Origin: Nitrospira sp. UBA5699 | GTDB taxonomy: Bacteria; Nitrospirota; Nitrospiria; Nitrospirales; Nitrospiraceae | Direction: 5' to 3' | Assembly (NCBI GenBank): GCA_002420105.1 | Contig: DIHJ01000100.1 | Span: forward strand, 232-7,798 | DNA: 7,567 nt | Shown here: in pieces, positions 1 to 5,918 of the stretch | Layout: each line of letters begins with the position of its first letter | Position numbering within the stretch: the stretch's first letter is position 1 | Program-made: the position numbers and the translations under genes | Notes under the pieces: generated by a model | Seen by the model: only the letters and a program-made list of their open reading frames with translations | What the model was told of the DNA's origin: nothing | Databases searched by the model: none

Positions 1-114
1 CTGGACGGCATTATATGGAGGGGGTAAGAGAGAGTCAACGAGAGGTAGGGAAGTTACACAGGCAGGTGCTAGGGAGAACGCAAGTGGCCAGGAAGTTCTT
101 GTGTCTATAGAAGT

Positions 115-174
115 GGGGAGAGGCAGCCTGTCTCCCCCCTCAAGATCTGAAGCTCGACCGTCGTCGGTTGAGCT
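115..174 (-). terminator. Two adjacent hairpins downstream of the last gene, possible terminator region
   Basis: Two inverted repeats lie just past the stop codon of the last PEP-CTERM gene, read on the minus strand. The first (151-174) has 10-bp arms, including one G-T pair, around a TCGT/ACGA loop. The second (115-137) has perfect 7-bp arms, GGGGAGA and TCTCCCC, around 9 nt. Neither is followed by a proper T-run on the minus strand, so a classical intrinsic terminator is not shown. They could end the operon transcript or protect its 3' end. The rest of 1-206 is purine-rich, and I see no gene in it. Confidence 0.35.
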
Positions 175-206
175 ATCCTCTGAGTAACCACTCTACCTAC
201 TGGACG

Positions 207-875
207 CTACACTTCTACCGCCCATCGCCCACTCTGTCGAGAACGCAATGCCATCAAACCTGCGAGACCGATTCCGAACAGCAAAACGGAAGAGGGTTCT
301 GGTACAGCCGTCGAAACGGGGGTTTGTCCGAAACTGGCCTGGACCGTAAATGGGCCATCGAGCGGTCCGGTTTCCACAAAAGTCATTCGCACGAACAGTT
401 CGGGCACGGCCGAACTCAGCGTGAGCGATCCGGTCGGACTCGAAGACCAGATGGTGTTGAGGCTACCCAATCCAATCGTGTGCCCCGCATCGGCAAAGAA
501 AGAACTCTGAAGGCTGACCGTCCCGGTGCTTGTCCCCCCGACGTTGAGGGCAGAAGTAAAGCTCGCAATGTCATACCCAGGATCCAAGACGGTGACCTTG
601 AAACTGAGGACCGATGTAAAGACTTCTCCAACACCATCAATCACTGTCCCCGAGATCTGAAACCCATGGTCACCGCCAATCGTATTACCTTCGATAAAGG
701 TCGGTAATGGATCAGGGGCGAGATCTGCTGAGAAGTGGCTAAATACCTTGTCCCCTTGTGTCAAAGATGCGCCGGGCACAAACATATCGCTAAGCGGAAT
801 GGCAGCCGCCTCGAACGGCATGGCCAGGTTACATGCGGCCAGCAACAATACCGAGCAAGAAATGAGATGTCGCAT
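207..875 (-). CDS. PEP-CTERM sorting domain protein, possible lipoprotein signal
   Basis: A 222-residue exported protein of unknown function. The start chosen is the ATG at 875, because AAGGAGGT lies 7 bases upstream; a TTG two codons earlier would overlap the ribosome-site spacing. Residues 1-25 form a signal peptide (hydrophobic SCSVLLLAA, then AAA before I26). Within it L12-A13-A14-C15 also fits a lipobox, so signal peptidase II processing is an alternative. The middle (about 26-190) is rich in Ser, Thr, Gly and Val and looks like secreted beta-structure; I recognise no named domain. The C-terminus carries the exosortase signal: VPEPSS from residue 191, a hydrophobic stretch LLFGIGLAGLMAL, then RSR. 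In the known pathway an exosortase cleaves near PEP and sends the protein to the surface or matrix. It is the last gene of the run, 26 bp after the beta-barrel gene. The nine residues after RSR make a rather long tail. Confidence 0.88.
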   Translation of the reverse strand: MRHLISCSVLLLAACNLAMPFEAAAIPLSDMFVPGASLTQGDKVFSHFSADLAPDPLPTFIEGNTIGGDHGFQISGTVIDGVGEVFTSVLSFKVTVLDPGYDIASFTSALNVGGTSTGTVSLQSSFFADAGHTIGLGSLNTIWSSSPTGSLTLSSAVPELFVRMTFVETGPLDGPFTVQASFGQTPVSTAVPEPSSVLLFGIGLAGLMALRSRQSGRWAVEV

Positions 876-901
876 ACTCAAGACCTCCTTGATGAAAGCG
901 G

Positions 902-1552
902 TTACTTGAAGTGAAACGAGAGCCCACCCATGAACATGTTCGTTCGATACTTGGCCTCGAACTCGTTATCCGAAAACTTGAACGTCGAGCGATTGTGCTT
1001 GAACTCGCCGAAGAGGGCGATGCGGTCGGTCAAAAAGACTCGTAGCCCGGCCAGCGCGTTCAAGGCAGGCGCCATGACAAAGTCATCGAAAAATGTGTTG
1101 GGCGATTCGGCAATATCGGCAACGTTCACTCCGCCGCCGATGCCGATATAAGGTTGGAAGGTCTCTCCTGGATAACGAGCCAGCACGTTGACGGCAAAAT
1201 GAGCCACCCGCATCCTCGAGGAGTCCACTTGCTGTGACCCGCCAGGTGTTTGCGTGACAGTTTGCGCTTTGATATCGGGTTGGTTGTAGAAGCCTTCAAG
1301 TTCCACTCCCAGCCAGTTCACCGCGCCCGGAAAGTAGCCTCCGACTTTGATTCCGTACGCTAACCCGTTCTTTAGCGCCAAATCGGTCGACGTGATGCCA
1401 GAAGAATTCCCGGTCCCCTTGATATCGGAGAGATCGGACGGCATCGCATAGCCGGCTTGGCCAGCGAGGTACATTTCGGCAGAGGCAATGTCTGTAACGA
1501 TGGCACTCAGTCCAATTAAGACAATGCTTGACCATAGCGGTGCTCGCCTCAT
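902..1552 (-). CDS. Outer-membrane beta-barrel protein (OmpA/OmpW-like fold)
   Basis: A 216-residue protein with a signal peptide of about 25 residues (cleavage after ASA, before E26). The rest alternates short aromatic/hydrophobic strands with polar loops, for example MYLAGQAGYAMP, GLAYGIKVGGYFP, WLGVELEGFY, FQPYIGIGGGV, LNALAGLRVFL, IALFGEFKHN and NMFMGGLSFHFK. This is the pattern of a small barrel of about eight strands from the outer-membrane beta-barrel superfamily (OMP_b-brl type). The C-terminus ends FHFK, close to the terminal-Phe signal read by the BAM complex but with one extra Lys. The ATG at 1552 follows AGGAGA with suitable spacing. It sits 18 bp after the small lipoprotein gene and 26 bp before the PEP-CTERM gene, which suggests cotranscription. 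The substrate or partner is unknown; it may be a structural or adhesin-anchoring barrel rather than a transporter. Confidence 0.82.
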   Translation of the reverse strand: MRRAPLWSSIVLIGLSAIVTDIASAEMYLAGQAGYAMPSDLSDIKGTGNSSGITSTDLALKNGLAYGIKVGGYFPGAVNWLGVELEGFYNQPDIKAQTVTQTPGGSQQVDSSRMRVAHFAVNVLARYPGETFQPYIGIGGGVNVADIAESPNTFFDDFVMAPALNALAGLRVFLTDRIALFGEFKHNRSTFKFSDNEFEAKYRTNMFMGGLSFHFK

Positions 1553-1570
1553 GTCCGCCCTCTCTCCTTT

Positions 1571-1858
1571 CTATTGTCCCGTCGTCGGATTCTCGCAAGC
1601 CTCGACCCGCTGATGTTTGTTCATCAAAAACGCCAGGCAATCATCCGTGACGTCAACGCGCGGCTGGCTGGATCGCGCTGTCCGATTTTCAATTTTCGTC
1701 TCGTGAGTTACCGCTTGAACCGCGGGAACTGCATTCGTTGAAGCTGACGTGGAAGTTGCTCCTAAGTCAGTTTTGCCTTCCGGACCACAACCTCCCAATA
1801 TGAAAAATACCGCGACACTAAGCATGGGAAACCGACAATCTGCACTTTTCATGATCAT
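1571..1858 (-). CDS. Small predicted lipoprotein with a C-terminal cysteine pair
   Basis: A 95-residue protein I do not recognise. Its N-terminus has a basic residue, a hydrophobic run (MLSVAVFFIL) and the lipobox L21-G22-G23-C24, so it is predicted to be lipidated at C24. The next residues (GPEGKTDLGATS) have no Asp at +2, which in the classical Lol rule favours the outer membrane. The mature part is short: a flexible Ser/Thr/Ala-rich segment (about 30-65), then a C-terminal segment with C74 and C88 separated by 13 residues, which could form a disulfide. ATG codons at 1858 and 1852 are both possible; the ribosome site is weak for either. It lies 42 bp after the dockerin gene and 18 bp before the beta-barrel gene. 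An accessory role to the barrel or to the surface proteins is inference only. Confidence 0.68.
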   Translation of the reverse strand: MIMKSADCRFPMLSVAVFFILGGCGPEGKTDLGATSTSASTNAVPAVQAVTHETKIENRTARSSQPRVDVTDDCLAFLMNKHQRVEACENPTTGQ

Positions 1859-1900
1859 GTTAAGCTACCGACCATTCGCAAACGCTCATGGTACCTAAGC

Positions 1901-3319
1901 CTATGGCGCACAGTTAGGTCTCGTGCACATCAAAGTCAGCTTTCTCGCATCCAAAATCGTGATCTGTCCGTCTTTATCAATGTCACGAGGATCACTTGGG
2001 CCAGAAGCCGCTGTTCCTTTGGCTGCCAGCACAAGATTGATGTCGTTCTTGTCTACATCACCATCACTATCAAGATCGCCAAGGACTGTCGCACGTTTAG
2101 CGATCGTAAGGTCGACCGGAGTATCAGTCGGCACAACTGTGCCTGCCGACGGATTTTGGCTCAGAACAGTGCCGACGGCGCTCGTTGCAGACGCTTCTGA
2201 TTCTTTACCTATGAGAAGCCCTACACCTTCCAATGCTGCGAGAGCAGCGGAATGCGATAAGCCTTCCACTGAAGGAACGCTAACGGTGGTCCGCATGAAG
2301 ACTGCACTTCGCACGGCAGCATAGTTCTTAGATCCTCCAGTCCCTAGTGCGTTTAATTTAATTACATCCGAAGAACCTGCAACAGCCGACGTAGGAACGT
2401 TCAGCAGAACATCAACATTAATTGTCTCGTTTGAGGCAAGAGTCGCAAGCGATGGAGTGACTGACTGAAAGAACCCTTTACTATCGGACCCCGACATCGT
2501 AATGACATCTGAAGGACCCACGTTGGTTACAGCAAATTGAAACTTTGCTGGAAATCCCGGGACTAGATCCTGAGGCGGAGGCGGTTCCACAATCAACGTT
2601 TGGCTAGAGAATACTCTCGGCGCCATTCGTTGATAAGCCTGGCCTGCTTGGTTCAAGCCGGTAATGTAGCAAATAAATCGACCGCTCGGTGGAGTTACCT
2701 GGCCAAAGAAGTAGTTACGTCCCGATCGAGTTAGACGTGTGAGCGAAATTGCCTCAAGAAAGTGTCCCGTAGTATTTCTAAAGTCAAAGTTTGCGGTACT
2801 TGTCCCGTCTGTCGTCGCAGCCAGAACAAAGTTTGGCTGACTCGCCAGCGGCTCTCCGGGAACGGGGATAAAGCCGCCGTGCCCTGGCCGTCCTTCTGCA
2901 CGAACAAATCCACAGGACTCCAGATCAAGGGTAGACAGTCCACCCACAAACAAGTTAACGGCTCCGCCTCCAGATAGATCGACTTTCCAGGTCCCTTGTG
3001 TGGGATTGTTCACGGAGATGTACGTTTTTGTTGGCGAGGATTCGACAATAACCCCTGGGTCTGTCACCAAGACCATAGAGGCGTCGGGTCGTAGCAGGGT
3101 GACAACATAACTGTCGAAAGCTGGATAATCTGCATCAACCGTCAAACGGCTAAGTGTTGAATCAACCGGAATACTTACAACTCTTGAAGCTCCAGCCGCG
3201 TCATCAATTGACAGTATGTTTACGGCCCGAACGGCTTGTGCCATTGACACATTAGGATTTGAAGCCGACTCCAAAACCGCCAGAAGATAGAACGCGGCTA
3301 CAAGTCGTTTACTTGGCAT
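1901..3319 (-). CDS. Secreted protein: VWA7-like beta-domain, PASTA domain and C-terminal dockerin
   Basis: A 472-residue exported multidomain protein. Residues 1-29 form a signal peptide (cleavage after AQA). Residues about 48-135 (VDSTLSRLTV, VTLLRP, TDPGV, NNPTQGTWKVDLSGGG) resemble the beta-sandwich that follows the VWA domain in VWA7/hemicentin-like proteins. Residues about 240-345 look like a second, CARDB- or Ig-like beta-domain (FAVTNVGPSD). Residues 346-408 match a PASTA repeat (VPSVEGLSHSAALAALEGVG, then VLSQNPSAGTVVP). Residues 412-468 form a type I dockerin with two EF-hand-like calcium loops: D415, D417, D419, D421/D423 and D426; then D446, D448, D450, T454 and D457. The tail is CTRPNCAP. 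Dockerins bind cohesins with calcium; the cohesin-like PEP-CTERM protein at 4901-5554 is the obvious candidate. A purine-rich ribosome site (AGAGAGG) precedes the ATG at 3319. It lies 42 bp after the Het-C-like gene, so joint function is likely. Confidence 0.85.
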   Translation of the reverse strand: MPSKRLVAAFYLLAVLESASNPNVSMAQAVRAVNILSIDDAAGASRVVSIPVDSTLSRLTVDADYPAFDSYVVTLLRPDASMVLVTDPGVIVESSPTKTYISVNNPTQGTWKVDLSGGGAVNLFVGGLSTLDLESCGFVRAEGRPGHGGFIPVPGEPLASQPNFVLAATTDGTSTANFDFRNTTGHFLEAISLTRLTRSGRNYFFGQVTPPSGRFICYITGLNQAGQAYQRMAPRVFSSQTLIVEPPPPQDLVPGFPAKFQFAVTNVGPSDVITMSGSDSKGFFQSVTPSLATLASNETINVDVLLNVPTSAVAGSSDVIKLNALGTGGSKNYAAVRSAVFMRTTVSVPSVEGLSHSAALAALEGVGLLIGKESEASATSAVGTVLSQNPSAGTVVPTDTPVDLTIAKRATVLGDLDSDGDVDKNDINLVLAAKGTAASGPSDPRDIDKDGQITILDARKLTLMCTRPNCAP

Positions 3320-3361
3320 ATGTGCACCTCTCTGCCTTTTGTGGAAGATTCATTAAATAAA

Positions 3362-4678
3362 TCAGCGTGCCGGAGACGCGTCTAGACCAACGACTCGAAT
3401 CTTAATCCTGTGTTCAACCTCAGGAAATCCACCAAAGGGCCGCAACAATAATCGGTTACCAAACACCTGGCCACCGTCGATGGGAAAGGATACAGAGTGT
3501 CCTGACACATTCGTTGAATAACTTACAAACTCCAAGTGGGTGGGCAGATTCAGACTATAAAAAATAAGCCCTGTAACACTCGCCGAGGAAAGCCCTCGCA
3601 CAACAATAGTATGAGTGTCTCCGGAGAAAAGTGCGGGAAGGTTCCGATATGAAAATGTTTGCATTGGATTCAGATCTACTGTGTTGGCAGTCTCAGAATC
3701 CAATCTTATCGAGACAGTAACAGGCGATGAGGCATTAAAGTTTTGAAAGGTCAGAGGAGTGGCCCCGAGAAGGAGATCTAGCCCAGCCGCGCCCACCAGG
3801 GGCTCGAGCTCTTCGATGAACTTGCGAGTTGCTTTTGTTGCTAGGAGTGCGGCGGGTGCATGCAATCCGTGATTTGACGTGGGAGTGTGACAAGTTGAAG
3901 TCGTATCCTTGTTTATCCCCGCATAATTCCCCAGTGCTACCGAGGAGGGGGGGACCAACGTATCGCTCTTACCACCATGATGGCATTTCGTGCCAATAAA
4001 AGCACGACCGGAACTGCTACCGTAGTAGCCGGTAGTCAAAAGTGCAGTGCTGAGGACTCCATTTGTGAATGAGTCACAGGTGGGGGAATCGCCCCCAGCC
4101 AAACCTGAAATTGGGTTAAACGGTTGTCGGCCGAATTGAGGGTGCACTTCAGAATTGCCAAGATTGACCCAGTTCGAATGAGCATAGAAGTCCTGTACTG
4201 TGTGAAGCGCCTGTCCCAACTTTGCACGGGCTGCAAAAGGATCTTTTGCAGTCTTGAGCGCTTCAACCACCTCTGAGCTTAGGCTCGACAGCCTAGCTTG
4301 TGCACGTCCAAATGTTTCCCCATCCACGTGTGCGGGCGCAGATCCTCCAAGTTCAGCGTCTACGAATATGTTGTCTAAGACAACGAATTCTATGGCCTTT
4401 TCCATTTGATCAGTAATTGGACCATACCTGTCGTTGTCCAATTCTCTAATTGCATCTTCAGTTATTTCTTTATGTGATTTCCCAATATCAGTGACTAGCG
4501 AAGGCAAGAATTCAGTAAGGAGGCCGCCCAAACCACAATCTTTTGGATGCGCAATCGATACGATATTAAATGCAGGAGCATCTCCAGCATTGAGGAATCC
4601 GTAGGCGAGAACCATGAAACAGGTGATGAGCCATGTTTGCGTTCTGCTTTTGTTGCTTGCTGATGTGCGAAAATGCAT
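3362..4678 (-). CDS. Secreted Het-C/VWA7 N-terminal-domain-like protein
   Basis: A 438-residue exported protein. I choose the ATG at 4678: GTGAGGG lies about 7 bases upstream and the signal peptide then starts correctly (basic N-region, hydrophobic WLITCFMVLAYGFL, cleavage near APA at about residue 36). A longer frame from a TTG at 4741 lacks this. Residues about 60-295 match the Het-C-like region of VWA7-family proteins: SHKEITEDAI (H69), AHVDGETF (H117), ALHTVQDFYAHSNW (H159, D163, H167), KCHHGG, GINKD, then a helical end H273-x2-A. The conserved His/Asp set suggests metal binding, and a link to the zinc-phospholipase-C fold has been suggested; no activity is shown here. Residues about 305-438 form a beta-rich domain I do not recognise. 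No VWA domain (DxSxS) is present, although it normally follows this region. It is the first gene of the tight run, 222 bp downstream of the cohesin gene. No strong sigma-70 promoter is obvious in that gap. Confidence 0.8.
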   Translation of the reverse strand: MHFRTSASNKSRTQTWLITCFMVLAYGFLNAGDAPAFNIVSIAHPKDCGLGGLLTEFLPSLVTDIGKSHKEITEDAIRELDNDRYGPITDQMEKAIEFVVLDNIFVDAELGGSAPAHVDGETFGRAQARLSSLSSEVVEALKTAKDPFAARAKLGQALHTVQDFYAHSNWVNLGNSEVHPQFGRQPFNPISGLAGGDSPTCDSFTNGVLSTALLTTGYYGSSSGRAFIGTKCHHGGKSDTLVPPSSVALGNYAGINKDTTSTCHTPTSNHGLHAPAALLATKATRKFIEELEPLVGAAGLDLLLGATPLTFQNFNASSPVTVSIRLDSETANTVDLNPMQTFSYRNLPALFSGDTHTIVVRGLSSASVTGLIFYSLNLPTHLEFVSYSTNVSGHSVSFPIDGGQVFGNRLLLRPFGGFPEVEHRIKIRVVGLDASPAR

Positions 4679-4900
4679 GTATGCCCTCACTCTTCTTGGG
4701 TTAAATGCATCGCGGCAAGTTATTACCTCACACTGCTTCAAACTAAGAATAATTTGGCTTTTGATTGGATGACCAACCGCACTTGTGTTTTACTCTCAGC
4801 ACGCCACAGCTAGATGAGGCTCACTTCCGTTCACCGCATTACCCTGCCGATGTGAGAATCAATCGACAGAGCTCTTCCCTTCAATAACCTTCGGACAAAA

Positions 4901-5554
4901 TCATTGAGCCGTGTGATTCTTAGCCCTAGGGAAGTTGACCAACCGGCCAACAGCAATACCTATCCCCAGCAGAAGGATGCTCGACGGTTCCGGCACATCA
5001 GAGGGCGGAGGAGGCGGCGGCGGAGGGGGTGGCGTGATCGAGTTGATGGTGAGGGAAGCACCGCCTAATGACGCGACCAGCGGGTCGCCGGCTCCATCAC
5101 CTAAGATCACCGATGAAAAAGAAAAAGCATTCACGCCCGATGCCAAAGCATTGAAGGACAACGTTGCCAGCGTGAAACTGCTGGGCTGCAAGGCGTCCAG
5201 CTCGGCCCCCGTCAGGAATGACAGGGCAAACAGATTCACGGAGCCCGACGCGGCACTGGAACCGGAGAGAGATTCGCCAAAGCCCTCGTCCCCCAGCAAT
5301 GTGCCGAAGATGACAGGCGAGGCCGTGAGTTCAACCAAGGCAGGGTCAAATTCAATATTGAAATCAAAGGCTCCGAGCGATGGCGCCGTGAAATCTCCCA
5401 ATCCCCCGATGACTGCACTCAGGGTAACGGTGTCACCGACATCGACTGATGAGGAACTCAGCAGGAAATCGAGGGAGAGCGCCTTCGCCTCTTGAACCCC
5501 GACGCATAGGAACAAGATCACACCCCACAGGCAACCCGCACTCCATTTCCTCAT
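4901..5554 (-). CDS. Cohesin-like domain protein with PEP-CTERM anchor
   Basis: A 217-residue exported protein. The ATG at 5554 is preferred: AGAAAGG lies 9 bases upstream and it begins a clean signal peptide (MRKW, hydrophobic core, cleavage after AKA at residue 25). A longer frame from a GTG at 5656 would start inside a predicted sigma-54 element and bury the signal peptide. Residues about 26-173 resemble a cohesin-type beta-sandwich: SVDVGDTVTLSAVI, GAFDFNIEFDPALVEL, GTLLGDE, SGSVNLFALSFL, FTLATLSFNAL. Such domains are known in other PEP-CTERM proteins and are the receptors for dockerins. Residues 175-184 are ten prolines in a row, a stiff linker. VPEPSS begins at 187, followed by ILLLGIGIAVGRLVNF and a basic PRAK tail. 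An exosortase is expected to process it for surface display. The neighbouring secreted protein at 1901-3319 carries a dockerin. No clear terminator follows, so read-through into the next operon is possible. Confidence 0.85.
   Translation of the reverse strand: MRKWSAGCLWGVILFLCVGVQEAKALSLDFLLSSSSVDVGDTVTLSAVIGGLGDFTAPSLGAFDFNIEFDPALVELTASPVIFGTLLGDEGFGESLSGSSAASGSVNLFALSFLTGAELDALQPSSFTLATLSFNALASGVNAFSFSSVILGDGAGDPLVASLGGASLTINSITPPPPPPPPPPSDVPEPSSILLLGIGIAVGRLVNFPRAKNHTAQ
5003..5032 (-). repeat. Proline-codon (CCN) tract encoding ten prolines
   Basis: Ten consecutive CCN codons, in mixed use (CCA, CCC, CCT, CCG), encode the linker between the cohesin-like domain and the PEP-CTERM signal. 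The mixed codons argue for selection on the protein rather than recent slippage. Runs of this length normally need elongation factor P to avoid ribosome stalling. Confidence 0.9.
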
Positions 5555-5651
5555 AATCCGCAGCCTTTCTAGCTTGTTACAAAGCTTGAGGGTGAGTGGA
5601 CCGCATCGCTCGCCGTCATCGCCTCGGCTCCCAAAGTTGTTTTTCGGATAT

Positions 5652-5667
5652 CGCACTTTCCGTGCCC
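5652..5667 (-). promoter_or_regulatory. Predicted sigma-54 (RpoN) -24/-12 promoter
   Basis: On the minus strand the sequence GGGCACGGAAAGTGCG fits the sigma-54 pattern TGGCACG-N4-TTGCW: GGCACG at -24, four bases, then TGC at -12, with the required GG-N10-GC spacing. Transcription would start near 5641, leaving a leader of about 87 nt before the ATG at 5554. PEP-CTERM genes in some bacteria are known to depend on RpoN with the PrsK/PrsR system, which supports the reading. The same bases can also pair as GCAC-GGAAA-GTGC, so chance or an RNA role is not excluded. Confidence 0.5.
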
Positions 5668-5700
5668 GAATGGCTCACTTCAGCCAGTATGTCGTAACCC

Positions 5701-5718
5701 TTTCCCAGCAATGGGAAA
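5701..5718. promoter_or_regulatory. Palindrome TTTCCC-N6-GGGAAA upstream of the sigma-54 element
   Basis: Perfect 6-bp arms with a 6-bp spacer, about 35-50 bp upstream of the predicted -24 box. The size fits a dimeric regulator site. No T-run follows on either strand that would make it a terminator. The regulator is unknown. Confidence 0.3.
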
Positions 5719-5733
5719 TTAGGAATCGATAAA

Positions 5734-5750
5734 TGAATACTAAGCATTCA
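5734..5750. promoter_or_regulatory. Imperfect 17-bp palindrome TGAATACTAAGCATTCA
   Basis: Five-base arms TGAAT and ATTCA are perfect, and most of the inner positions are also symmetric. It lies in the A+T-rich stretch upstream of the cohesin gene promoter and could be an operator. Chance symmetry in A+T-rich DNA is a real alternative. Confidence 0.22.
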
Positions 5751-5768
5751 CGAGTTTTTCATCTCGTT

Positions 5769-5791
5769 GTAAATTTGTAAGAATTATTTAC
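5769..5791. promoter_or_regulatory. Inverted repeat GTAAAT-N11-ATTTAC, candidate activator site
   Basis: Perfect 6-bp arms separated by 11 bp. The left arm overlaps a tandem pair TTGTAAAT/TTGTAAGA. It is about 128-150 bp upstream of the predicted sigma-54 start, within the usual distance for enhancer-binding proteins. The half-site TGTAA recurs in the palindrome at 5863-5881, which suggests one regulator reading both. Confidence 0.35.
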
Positions 5792-5853
5792 GCTTCCTCC
5801 CTGGTTTTCACCATTCGAAAAGATTTCCATTAGAGTTCAATCACTTAAAATTA

Positions 5854-5886
5854 CACGTAAACATGTAAAGAACTTTTACATACGTG
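5854..5886. promoter_or_regulatory. Nested palindrome with core ATGTAAA-GAACT-TTTACAT
   Basis: The core (5863-5881) has perfect 7-bp arms around GAACT. Outside it, CACGT (5854-5858) and ACGTG (5882-5886) form a second matching pair, with four extra bases on one side. The centre is about 92 bp from the GTAAAT/ATTTAC repeat, close to nine helical turns. It is a candidate distal enhancer for the sigma-54 promoter, or an operator for a lost rightward gene. Confidence 0.35.
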
Positions 5887-5918
5887 AATCGATTTGGATA
5901 CGAAGCGAGGACTGCGTC

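Noticed and set aside
168..707. Open frame of 179 codons on the plus strand
   Set aside because: It lies opposite the well-supported PEP-CTERM gene, has no ribosome site or domain, and its composition (Arg, Thr, Pro) is that of a shadow frame.
4679..4741. Upstream TTG start giving a 459-residue Het-C-like protein
   Set aside because: It would put 21 extra residues before the basic N-region of the signal peptide, while the ATG at 4678 has a good ribosome site.
4767..4800. Possible sigma-54 element upstream of the Het-C-like gene (TGGCGTG-N4-GAGTA, minus strand)
   Set aside because: The -24 half is fair but the -12 half has GT in place of the nearly invariant GC, so it is not strong enough to call.
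4820..4900. Terminator after the cohesin gene
   Set aside because: Only a 5-bp AATCA/TGATT repeat with a 10-base loop and a run of four T is present; this is too weak.
5555..5641. Riboswitch (for example cyclic-di-GMP type) in the leader of the cohesin gene
   Set aside because: I could not match the conserved GEMM or other familiar riboswitch cores; only a small AGCTT/AAGCT hairpin is visible.
5555..5656. Upstream GTG start giving a 251-residue cohesin protein
   Set aside because: The GTG lies in the predicted -12 promoter element, and the extra residues would mask an otherwise clean signal peptide.
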